Source: Nocardioides perillae
Lineage (GTDB): Bacteria; Actinomycetota; Actinomycetes; Propionibacteriales; Nocardioidaceae
DNA: 64,000 nucleotides
Direction: 5' to 3'
NCBI RefSeq assembly: GCF_013409425.1
Contig: NZ_JACCAC010000001.1
Location: 930,001 to 994,000, forward strand
Part shown: positions 50,095 through 57,561 of the stretch, one piece after another
Position numbering within the stretch: the first letter of the stretch is position 1
How the letters are laid out: each line of letters begins with the position of its first letter
Translations under genes and position numbers: made by a program
Notes under the pieces: generated by a model
Told to the model about the DNA's origin: nothing
Seen by the model: only the letters and a program-made list of their open reading frames with translations
Database searches by the model: none

Positions 50095-51999
50095 TCAGGC
50101 CGCGGCGGGCAGGTGCACGGTGAAGGTGCTGCCCCGCCCGGGCTGCGAGGTCACCGTGACCCGGCCGCCGTGGCGCGCGACGATGCGCTCGACGATCGCG
50201 AGACCGAGGCCGGTGCCGGGCTGGGCGCGCGCCGCGGGGTCGCCGGAGCGGTAGAACTCCCCGAAGAGCCGGTCGAGCTCGTCGGCGGCGATGCCGATCC
50301 CCTCGTCGGCCACGGCGAGGGCCACCTCGCCGCCGCCGCGGCGCAGCGAGACGGTGACGCGGCCGCCGCCGGGGGAGTACTTCACGGCGTTGCCCACCAG
50401 GTTCTGCACCACCCGGTCGAGCAGCGTGGCGTCGCCGGGGACCACCGCGGCCGGGTCGCCCTCGACGACCAGCTCGACACCCTGCTCCGCGGCCGCGAGC
50501 CCGAGCAGGTCGTGCACGTCGTCGACGACGGCGCGCAGGTCGACCGGCAGCCGCTCCACCTCCGCCTGCGGGTCGCCGGCGCGGCTGAGGGCGAGCAGGT
50601 CGCGCACGAGGCCGTCGATGCGCCCCGCCGAGCGCTGCACGGCGGTGAGGGCGTCCCGGGTGCCTGCGTCGAGGCCGTCGCGGTCGAGCGCGAGCTCGCT
50701 GTGGCCGACGATCGCGCTCAGCGGGGTGCGCAGCTCGTGGGCGACGGTCGAGACCAGCTGCGCGCGGTAGCGGTCGACGGCCTGCAGCTCGGCGACCAGG
50801 CGTCGCTCCCGCTCGAGGAGGCGGGTGTCGAGCACGGCGCGGCCCAGGTCGTGGCCCATGTCGATCGCTGCGGCGGCCTCGGCGTCGGTCCAGTCGCCGG
50901 CCGCCGCGCCACGGGCCAGCACCAGCGCGCCGAGGCACTCGGGGCCGGCGCCCAGCGGCACGAGCGCGAGCGAGGTGGTCCCGGTGCGCGCCAGGTGCCC
51001 CAGGACGCGGGCGTGCTGCTCGGGTGCGAGCAGCCCCGGGCCCGGGCGGCCGGGCGCGACCACCACGACCTCCTGCTCGCGCCACGCCGCCCCGGCCGTC
51101 TCCCGGGCGAGCCGGAGCAGGTCGTCGGGCAGGTCATCGGGCCGTTCCGCGGCGGCGCCGTCGCGCAGCACCAGGTCCCCGGGCACGCCGTCGCCGGCGA
51201 CGCCGTCCGCATTCCGCTCGGGGTCGGGGCGCTCCGGGTCGGGGACGAGGAGCCACGACCCGTCGACCCGCAGGCCGTCGGCGATCGCCCGCTGGCACCG
51301 CCGCAGGGTGCCCGGCAGGTCGAGCCGGGCGCTCGCGGCGCTGGTGGCGCGGGCGACGGTGCGCGTGGCCGCCGCGAGCCGCACCTCCTCGTGCAGGGCC
51401 TCCCGCTCCAGGGCGGCGACGAGGGCGCGTCCGGCCTGCGCGGCGTACCGCTCGAGCTGGGCGCGGGCCTCGACGTCGGGTCGCCGGCCGCCGGCGGGCA
51501 GGTCCACCGAGAGCAGGCCGCGCAGCGTGCCGGCACCGTCGACGAGCGGCGCGACGAGCAGGTCGAGCGGGTGCCACGCGTCGGGGTGGTCGGCGACCTC
51601 GACGTCGGGGACCCACCCCTCGCTGCGGGCGGCGGGCAGCGCGGGGTCGTGCGGCCGGAAGCGGAGGGTGCCCCACTCCTCGGCGACGGCCAGCTCGAGC
51701 CGGAGGTCGGCGAGCGGGGTGCGGGTGCCCAGCAGCGCGGCGCGGGCCGACGGGTCGCCGGCGACCGCCACGACCTCGACGCTGCGCGCCTCGCGGACCA
51801 CGCTGACCGCGGCCACGCCGAAGCCGAGGACCTCGGTGACGGCCTCGGCGACCGCCTGCAGCGCGTCGTGGGCGGCGGGCTGTGCCCAGGCGAGGTCGAG
51901 CAAGCGCGCGACGTCGGGCCCGGGCAGGGCACCCGGCCCTCCCGTCGCTCCCGGCAGCGGCGGACGCGCCGCCTGCGCCTCGGTCGTCTCGACCGGCAC
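50095..51999 (-). CDS. Orphan sensor histidine kinase with two GAF domains
   Basis: A 634-residue soluble-looking kinase without clear transmembrane helices. Two GAF-like regions (about residues 30-190 and 215-385) precede a HisKA dimerisation domain (QLVSTVAHELRTPLSAIVGHSEL, phosphoacceptor His about 421) and an HATPase_c domain with N box (DRVVQNLVGNAVKYS), G1 (VADEGIGIAAD) and G2 (GTGLGLAIVERIVARHGG). GAF domains suggest sensing of a small cytoplasmic ligand, redox state or light; no Cys/His heme signature is obvious. No response regulator is adjacent. GTG 51999 is chosen because GGGAGG lies 5 nt upstream. Confidence 0.9.
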   Translation of the reverse strand: MPVETTEAQAARPPLPGATGGPGALPGPDVARLLDLAWAQPAAHDALQAVAEAVTEVLGFGVAAVSVVREARSVEVVAVAGDPSARAALLGTRTPLADLRLELAVAEEWGTLRFRPHDPALPAARSEGWVPDVEVADHPDAWHPLDLLVAPLVDGAGTLRGLLSVDLPAGGRRPDVEARAQLERYAAQAGRALVAALEREALHEEVRLAAATRTVARATSAASARLDLPGTLRRCQRAIADGLRVDGSWLLVPDPERPDPERNADGVAGDGVPGDLVLRDGAAAERPDDLPDDLLRLARETAGAAWREQEVVVVAPGRPGPGLLAPEQHARVLGHLARTGTTSLALVPLGAGPECLGALVLARGAAAGDWTDAEAAAAIDMGHDLGRAVLDTRLLERERRLVAELQAVDRYRAQLVSTVAHELRTPLSAIVGHSELALDRDGLDAGTRDALTAVQRSAGRIDGLVRDLLALSRAGDPQAEVERLPVDLRAVVDDVHDLLGLAAAEQGVELVVEGDPAAVVPGDATLLDRVVQNLVGNAVKYSPGGGRVTVSLRRGGGEVALAVADEGIGIAADELDRLFGEFYRSGDPAARAQPGTGLGLAIVERIVARHGGRVTVTSQPGRGSTFTVHLPAAA

Positions 52000-52158
52000 G
52001 TGTCCTCCCGGCCCCCGCCGTCCTCCCCCTCGGGAGGGTAGGACGGGCGCGCCGCCGGCCGCAGGCCGATCCGGGCCGTCGGGACGGAGGTCCCGGGTCG
52101 CGGGGCGGTCCGGGCGTCCGGTGACGGCGGCGGGTCGGCCGCCGGGGGCCGCGGGCAC

Positions 52159-52164
52159 TACGAT
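52159..52164 (+). promoter_or_regulatory. Leaderless-type -10 of purF (TACGAT)
   Basis: TACGAT ends 6 nt before GTG 52171. No purine riboswitch or attenuator structure is visible in the 171-bp region upstream. Confidence 0.5.
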
Positions 52165-52170
52165 CGAGGG

Positions 52171-53766
52171 GTGCCCCAGCCCCACAGCGCGCGCAAGGGG
52201 GGCGACGGTCGGCTGACCGCGGCCCTCGACCCCCACGACCTGGGACCCCAGGACGCCTGCGGCGTCTTCGGCGTGTGGGCCCCCGGCGAGGACGTCGCGA
52301 AGCTGACCTACTACGGCCTCTACGCCCTGCAGCACCGCGGTCAGGAGTCGGCCGGCATCGCGGTCAGCAACGGTCGCCAGATCCTCGTCTACAAGGACAT
52401 GGGGCTGGTCAGCCAGGTCTTCGACGAGTCGACCCTCGAGGCGCTCAAGGGCCACCTCGCGGTCGGCCACTCGCGCTACTCCACGACCGGGGCGAGCGCC
52501 TGGCACAACGCCCAGCCGACCTTCCACCCGACCGAGACCGGCTCGATCGCGCTCGCGCACAACGGCAACCTGATCAACACCGCCGAGCTGCTCGGCATGG
52601 TCGCCGACCGGGCCGGGCTCGACGGCCAGCTCGACCTGCAGCTGCGCGCCCAGCCGGCCTCGACCAACGACACCAGCGTGGTCACGGCCCTGCTGGCCGA
52701 CCACCCCGGGCAGAGCGTGGAGGAGCGCGCAGCCGAGCTGCTGCCGCAGGTCAAGGGTGCCTACTCCTTCGTGTGGATGACCGAGCACACGCTCTACGCC
52801 GCCCGCGACCCCCAAGGCATCCGGCCGCTGGTGCTCGGCCGCCTCGAGCGCGGCTGGGTCGTGGCCTCGGAGACCGCCGCCCTCGACATCGTCGGCGCCT
52901 CCTTCATCCGCGAGGTCGAGCCCGGCGAGATGGTCGCGGTCGACGAGGACGGCCTGCGCAGCACCCGCTTCGCCGACCCCGCCCCCAAGCACTGCCTCTT
53001 CGAGTTCGTCTACCTCGCCCGCCCCGACACCCTGATCACCGGCCAGCGGGTCCACAGCGTGCGGGTCGAGATCGGTCGCCGGCTGGCGCGGGCCTTCCCG
53101 GCCGACGCCGACCTGGTGATCCCGGTGCCGGAGTCGGGCACGCCCGCCGCGATCGGCTTCGCCGAGGCCTCCGGCACCCCCTACGGCACCGGCCTGGTCA
53201 AGAACTCCTACGTCGGGCGCACCTTCATCCAGCCCAGCCAGACCATCCGGCAGCTCGGCATCCGCCTCAAGCTGAATCCGCTGCGCGACGTCATCGAGGG
53301 CAAGCGGCTCGTCGTCGTCGACGACTCGATCGTGCGCGGCAACACCCAGCGCGCGCTCGTGCGGATGCTGCGCGAGGCCGGCGCCCGCGAGGTGCACGTG
53401 CGCATCGCCTCGCCGCCGGTGAAGTGGCCGTGCTTCTACGGCATCGACTTCGCCAGCCGCGCCGAGCTCATCGCCAACGGGCTGACCAGCGACGAGATCT
53501 GCCGCAGCATCGACGCCGACTCGCTGGGCTACATCGGGCTCGACGACCTGGTCGAGGCGACGTCGGTGGCGAAGGACAGCCTGTGCCGGGCCTGCTTCGA
53601 CGGCGTCTACCCGATCGAGCTGCCCGACCCGGCCGTCCTGGGCAAGGACCTCCTCGAGACCGTCCAGCCCGCGCCGGGCCTCAGCGACGTGCGGCCCACC
53701 GACGTCGACGGTCTCGCCGCGTCGCTCGCCGGTGGCGGGGCGGCCGACGCCCTCGACCGCCCGTGA
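52171..53766 (+). CDS. purF: Amidophosphoribosyltransferase
   Basis: A 531-residue enzyme catalysing the committed step of purine synthesis: PRPP plus glutamine to phosphoribosylamine. It has an N-terminal Ntn glutaminase domain whose nucleophile is Cys30 (QDACGVFGVW), so a 29-residue propeptide must be removed. The PRPP-binding loop is RLVVVDDSIVRGNT. Cysteines in KWPCFYGIDF and SLCRACFDGVYP match the [4Fe-4S] ligands of the Bacillus-type enzyme, making it likely oxygen-sensitive. The C terminus carries about 20 extra residues. The gene is followed 55 bp later by purM. Confidence 0.97.
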   Translation: MPQPHSARKGGDGRLTAALDPHDLGPQDACGVFGVWAPGEDVAKLTYYGLYALQHRGQESAGIAVSNGRQILVYKDMGLVSQVFDESTLEALKGHLAVGHSRYSTTGASAWHNAQPTFHPTETGSIALAHNGNLINTAELLGMVADRAGLDGQLDLQLRAQPASTNDTSVVTALLADHPGQSVEERAAELLPQVKGAYSFVWMTEHTLYAARDPQGIRPLVLGRLERGWVVASETAALDIVGASFIREVEPGEMVAVDEDGLRSTRFADPAPKHCLFEFVYLARPDTLITGQRVHSVRVEIGRRLARAFPADADLVIPVPESGTPAAIGFAEASGTPYGTGLVKNSYVGRTFIQPSQTIRQLGIRLKLNPLRDVIEGKRLVVVDDSIVRGNTQRALVRMLREAGAREVHVRIASPPVKWPCFYGIDFASRAELIANGLTSDEICRSIDADSLGYIGLDDLVEATSVAKDSLCRACFDGVYPIELPDPAVLGKDLLETVQPAPGLSDVRPTDVDGLAASLAGGGAADALDRP

Positions 53767-53821
53767 GCCGCGCGCCCCGTCGCCGCCGGCGTCAGAACCC
53801 CACCACCGCAGGAGTCGTGCG

Positions 53822-54919
53822 TTGACCACTGAGCAGGGTGGCGCCTACGCCGCCGCCGGCGTCTCCATCGAGGCCGCCGACAAGGCCATCGAGCTGATGA
53901 AGGGGTGGGTCGAGCGCTCGCGTCGGCCCGAGGTGATCGGCGGGCTCGGCGGCTTCGCGGGGCTCTTCGACGCCTCGGCGCTGAAGCGCTACGAGCGGCC
54001 GCTGCTGGCGACCTCGACCGACGGCGTCGGCACCAAGGTCGCGATCGCGCAGGCGATGGACCGCCACGACACCATCGGCTTCGACCTCGTCGGCATGGTC
54101 GTCGACGACCTCGTCGTGTGCGGCGCCGAGCCGCTGTTCATGACCGACTACATCGCCACCGGCCGGGTCGTGCCCGAGCGGATCGCGGCGATCGTCAAGG
54201 GCATCGCGGAGGCGTGCACCGAGGCCGGCTGCGCGCTCGTGGGCGGCGAGACCGCCGAGCACCCGGGCCTGCTCGCCCCCGACGAGTACGACGTGGCAGG
54301 CGCGACCACGGGCGTCGTCGAGGCCGACCGCCTGCTGGGCCCCGGTCGGGTGCGCCCCGGCGACGTGGTGCTGGCGATCGCGTCCAGCGGCCTGCACTCC
54401 AACGGCTACTCCCTGGTGCGCCACGTGCTGCTCGGCGCGCCCGACGCCGGCGGTGCCGGCTGGGCGCTCGACCGCCACGTCGACGAGCTCGGTCGCGCGC
54501 TCGGCGAGGAGCTGCTCGAGCCGACGCGCATCTACGCCAAGGCGTGCCTCGCGCTGGCCGACGCCACCGAGGTGCACGCGATGTCGCACGTCACCGGCGG
54601 CGGCCTCGCGGCCAACCTCGAGCGCGTGATGCCGGCCGAGCTGGTGGCGCGCGTCGACCGCGCGACGTGGACCCCGCAGCCGGTCTTCGACCTGGTGCGC
54701 CGCGTCGGCGGGGTCGCGCAGCCCGACCTCGAGGCCACCCTCAACTGCGGTGTCGGCATGGTGGCGCTGCTGCCCGCCGAGTCGGTCGACACCGCCGTCG
54801 CCGACCTCGCCGCCCACGGCCTGCGCGCCTGGGTGGCCGGTGAGGTCCGCGCGGCCGACGGCAGCGCCGCCGAGGCCGGTCGCGTGCTGCTCGACGGGCA
54901 GCACCCCGGCTGGGCCTGA
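53822..54919 (+). CDS. purM: Phosphoribosylformylglycinamidine cyclo-ligase (AIR synthetase)
   Basis: A 365-residue enzyme closing the imidazole ring: FGAM plus ATP to AIR. The N-terminal AYAAAGVSIEAADKAIELMK, the ATP-binding LLATSTDGVGTKVAIA, FDLVGMVVDDLVVCGAEPLFMTDYIA (shown in part: LVGMVVDDLVVCGAEPLF), ALVGGETAEHPG and HVTGGGLAANLERV are all typical. The start is TTG 53822, the only initiation codon before the conserved N terminus; AGGAG about 8 nt upstream supports it. It lies 55 bp after purF and is probably co-transcribed. The product feeds the PurE/PurK step, not encoded here. Confidence 0.96.
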   Translation: MTTEQGGAYAAAGVSIEAADKAIELMKGWVERSRRPEVIGGLGGFAGLFDASALKRYERPLLATSTDGVGTKVAIAQAMDRHDTIGFDLVGMVVDDLVVCGAEPLFMTDYIATGRVVPERIAAIVKGIAEACTEAGCALVGGETAEHPGLLAPDEYDVAGATTGVVEADRLLGPGRVRPGDVVLAIASSGLHSNGYSLVRHVLLGAPDAGGAGWALDRHVDELGRALGEELLEPTRIYAKACLALADATEVHAMSHVTGGGLAANLERVMPAELVARVDRATWTPQPVFDLVRRVGGVAQPDLEATLNCGVGMVALLPAESVDTAVADLAAHGLRAWVAGEVRAADGSAAEAGRVLLDGQHPGWA

Positions 54920-54920
54920 G

Positions 54921-54952
54921 GTCGAGTCGGGCGCAATTGTGCGGGACTCGAC
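54921..54952. repeat. Hairpin with GCAATTGTGC core after purM
   Basis: GTCGAGTC (54921-54928) and GACTCGAC (54945-54952) pair perfectly around a 16-nt interior containing GCGCAATTGTGCGG, itself near-palindromic. It starts one base after the purM stop, so it may terminate the purF-purM transcript. It shares its core with the palindrome at 54981-54996, in inverted arrangement. Confidence 0.75.
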
Positions 54953-54972
54953 GGTTACCGGCTGGTAGCACC

Positions 54973-54996
54973 GTCGACTTCCGCACAATTGTGCGG
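54973..54996. promoter_or_regulatory. Perfect 16-bp palindrome CCGCACAATTGTGCGG with flank
   Basis: CCGCACAATTGTGCGG (54981-54996) is a perfect palindrome preceded by GTCGACTT. The same GTCGA-N3-CCGCACAATTG order occurs on the other strand in the 54921-54952 hairpin, so the two are an inverted pair. It is a possible operator upstream of DUF3073 or a dispersed intergenic element. Confidence 0.7.
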
Positions 54997-55069
54997 ACCG
55001 GGCCGGGGCACCTCCCTGCCGGAGGTCCCGGATCCGGCCCCGAGTGTGCGGAAGCACCCACCCAGCAGG

Positions 55070-55075
55070 TAGCGT
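55070..55075 (+). promoter_or_regulatory. Putative -10 of the DUF3073 gene (TAGCGT)
   Basis: TAGCGT would give a leader of about 65 nt before ATG 55149, which has a GAGGGGG ribosome-binding site. Confidence 0.4.
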
Positions 55076-55148
55076 TGCCCTCACGAGATTCGGTGAGGAC
55101 AGCCCGGCGGCCACAGCGCCCCGGCCGACATGCGAGGGGGTCGACCCT

Positions 55149-55334
55149 ATGGGGCGCGGCCGAGCGAAGGCGAAGCAGACCAAGGTTGCTCGCGAGCTGA
55201 AGTACCGCACCCACGAGACCGACCTGGGAGCGCTCGCACGCGAGCTCCACGGGTCCGAGTCCGTGGAGAGCGAGCAGGTCGAGTCCGACGAGCCGGATCC
55301 GTGGTCGGACTACGCCGACCGCTCGCGCGACTGA
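55149..55334 (+). CDS. DUF3073-family small protein
   Basis: A 61-residue actinobacterial protein of unknown function that is commonly found just after purM. The basic N terminus MGRGRAKAKQTKVARELKY (the diagnostic part) is followed by an acidic C-terminal half (SESVESEQVESDEPDPW). The charge split suggests nucleic-acid or ribosome contact, but this is a guess. The ribosome-binding site GAGGGGG lies 8-9 nt before the ATG. Confidence 0.92.
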   Translation: MGRGRAKAKQTKVARELKYRTHETDLGALARELHGSESVESEQVESDEPDPWSDYADRSRD

Positions 55335-55376
55335 CCTCACGCACGCACCGGCGCGCACGACGACGCGTCCACGGAC

Positions 55377-55408
55377 GGGGCCGGGCCACCTCGCGGTGAC
55401 CCGGCCCC
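55377..55408. terminator. Bidirectional terminator between DUF3073 and the dehydrogenase
   Basis: GGGGCCGGG-C-CACC, loop TCGC, GGTG-A-CCCGGCCCC: a 13-bp stem with one internal mismatch. It lies between two convergent stop codons. Confidence 0.8.
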
Positions 55409-55430
55409 GGCCGTGCGGGCACCGGGTCGC

Positions 55431-56567
55431 TCAGCGGGCCGGCAGCCACACGCCCCGCAGGCGCCCCACCTCGTGGATCCGCCGCTCGGCGAGCCGGTCG
55501 GCGGCCACCGCCGGCGGCACGCCGTCGGTGCGGGCCAGCTCCAGCACGGTGCGGGTGGTGTCGAAGATCCCCGCGGCGCGCTGCTGAGCCCGCTCGAAGG
55601 AGAAGCCCTCGAGCTCGTCGGCGACCTGCACCAGGCCGCCCGCGTTGACGCAGTAGTCGGGTGCGTAGAGGATGCCGCGCTCGGCGAGCAGCTTCTCGGT
55701 GCCGGGGTGGGCGAGCTGGTTGTTGGCCGCCCCGCAGACCACGCGTGCCGACAGCACCTCGACGACCTCGTCGCTCAGCGCGCCGCCCAGGGCGCAGGGG
55801 GCGTAGACGTCGAGGGGCGAGGCGACCAGCTCGTCGGCGGAGCCGACCACCTCGACCTCGGGGTGCTCCTCGCGCAGCCGGTCGACGGCGGGCTGCCACA
55901 CGTCGGTCACGACGACGCGGGCGCCGTCCTCGAGCAGGTGGCGCACCAGGTGGCGGCCCACCTTGCCGACGCCCGCGACGCCGACGGTGCGGCCCTCCAG
56001 GGTCGGCGAGCCCCAGGTCGCCTCGGCGGCGGCGCGCATGCCCTGGAACACGCCGTACGCCGTGAGGACGCTGCTGTCGCCGGCGCCGCCGTGGGCGACG
56101 GTGCGGCCGGTGACGAAGTCGCACTCGCGAGCGACGAGGTCCATGTCGGCGCTGTAGGTGCCGACGTCGCAGGCGGTGTAGTAGCGGCCGCCCAGCGACT
56201 GCACGAAACGGCCGTAGGCGCGCAGCAGGGCCTCGGACTTCAAGGTGCGCGGGTCGCCCACGATGACCGCCTTGCCGCCGCCCAGGTCGAGACCGGCGAG
56301 CGCGGCCTTGTAGGTCATGCCGCGCGAGAGCGCGAGCACGTCGGCGAGCGCCTCGCCGGTGCTGGCGTAGGGGTGGAAGCGGGTGCCGCCCAGCGCGGGG
56401 CCGAGGGCAGTGGAGTGGATCGCGACGACGGCGCGCAGGCCGGTCGGGCGGTCGTGGCAGAAGACGACCTGCTCGTGCTCCGTGGCGGCGTCGAGGACGT
56501 CGGCGACGTCGGTGGCCTCGGTGACCTCGGTGACGTCGACGTCGGGGTGGGCGGACAGCTCAGACAT
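55431..56567 (-). CDS. Glu/Leu/Phe/Val dehydrogenase (valine/leucine dehydrogenase type)
   Basis: A 378-residue NAD-dependent amino acid dehydrogenase deaminating a branched-chain amino acid to its 2-oxoacid. [14 protein letters not shown], the catalytic lysine block [19 protein letters not shown] (two Lys residues), [17 protein letters not shown] (NAD Rossmann loop) and [17 protein letters not shown] are clear. Length and pattern match Streptomyces valine dehydrogenase more than leucine dehydrogenase of Bacillus; the exact substrate is unproved. ATG 56567 fits the family N terminus ([12 protein letters not shown]); an in-frame GTG 27 bp upstream is possible. Confidence 0.92.
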   Translation of the reverse strand: MSELSAHPDVDVTEVTEATDVADVLDAATEHEQVVFCHDRPTGLRAVVAIHSTALGPALGGTRFHPYASTGEALADVLALSRGMTYKAALAGLDLGGGKAVIVGDPRTLKSEALLRAYGRFVQSLGGRYYTACDVGTYSADMDLVARECDFVTGRTVAHGGAGDSSVLTAYGVFQGMRAAAEATWGSPTLEGRTVGVAGVGKVGRHLVRHLLEDGARVVVTDVWQPAVDRLREEHPEVEVVGSADELVASPLDVYAPCALGGALSDEVVEVLSARVVCGAANNQLAHPGTEKLLAERGILYAPDYCVNAGGLVQVADELEGFSFERAQQRAAGIFDTTRTVLELARTDGVPPAVAADRLAERRIHEVGRLRGVWLPAR

Positions 56568-56760
56568 GGTGGTCCAACTCTCTGCAGCGACCACGTGGGT
56601 GGTGGTCGGTGGCGGGTGTGTCGTGGCCGGGTCACGGGGGTGGTGTGGCCCGGGTCACCAGCCTAGCCGCGCCGGGGTGTGAGGGGGGCGGGGCTGGGTA
56701 CCCCGGCTGGCAACCTGGTCGCCCCCGCCGACGGTGCGGCCCCGTCGAGAGGAGCACGTG

Positions 56761-57561
56761 GTGACCGAGCGCGGCCTGAGCCCCGAGGAGCTGGCGGCCG
56801 AGGAGGGCGTGGCCCTGCCCGACAAGGAGGTCGTCTCGATCCTCGACCTCAACGCCGACCTCGACCTCGCCATCGACGCGGCGGCCCCGATCGACCTCGG
56901 CGTGGCCGCAAACGCCAACGTGGCCGCCCCGATCGACGCGGCCGTCGGCGCCAACGTCCTCTCCGAGGGCTCCACCGCGCAGGCGCTCGCCGACCAGGGC
57001 GTGGTGATCCAGCAGGGCATCGACGCCGACGCGGTCGCCAACGCCACCCAGGACTCCACCATCGAGCAGGGCGCGAGCCCCGACGACGCGACCACGGCCG
57101 ACGCGACCACGGCCGCCGGGACGGGCACCACCGACGCGACCGGCACCGACCTCGACGGCACGGTCGACGGCGTCACGGGCACCGTCGACGGCGTGACGGA
57201 CGGCGTGACCGGGGGGACGACCGACGGCGTGACCGACGGGGTGACGGACGCCGTCGACGGGGCGACCGACGGGGCCACCGACGGCGTGACCGCGCCGACG
57301 CTCGAGGACGTCGCCTCCGGCAACCTGCTCGACGTCGACGTCGACCTCGCGGCCGACGCCAACATCGCCGCCCCGATCAACGGTGCGGTCGCGGCCAACG
57401 CCAACGTGGCGGCCCCGATCGACGCTGCCGTGGCGGCCAACGTCGGCTCCGTCGACAGCGACGCGGTCGCGGTGGCCCAGCAGGACGCGATCATCAGCCA
57501 GGACATCACCGGCTCGGCGGAGGCCACCTCCGACCAGCAGTCCGACCTCGCCCAGCCGTAG
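56761..57561 (+). CDS. Two-module Asn/Ala-repeat acidic protein, partner of the M50 protease
   Basis: A 266-residue acidic, Ala/Asp/Thr/Gly-rich protein without signal peptide or transmembrane helix. It has two similar modules of about 75 residues (about 27-101 and 187-261), each containing NANVAAPIDAAV with preceding LDL/DVDLA(A)DA segments, followed by a Gln-containing VxxQQ...QDI-type stretch. They are joined by a low-complexity linker (about 105-178) rich in DGVT. There is no Cys or Trp. I recall similar NANVAAPI proteins in other actinobacteria, sometimes labelled peptidoglycan-binding without evidence. Its stop overlaps the M50 gene start by one base (TAGTG), so the pair is co-translated. 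GTG 56761 lies 6 nt after GGAG. Confidence 0.78.
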   Translation: MTERGLSPEELAAEEGVALPDKEVVSILDLNADLDLAIDAAAPIDLGVAANANVAAPIDAAVGANVLSEGSTAQALADQGVVIQQGIDADAVANATQDSTIEQGASPDDATTADATTAAGTGTTDATGTDLDGTVDGVTGTVDGVTDGVTGGTTDGVTDGVTDAVDGATDGATDGVTAPTLEDVASGNLLDVDVDLAADANIAAPINGAVAANANVAAPIDAAVAANVGSVDSDAVAVAQQDAIISQDITGSAEATSDQQSDLAQP

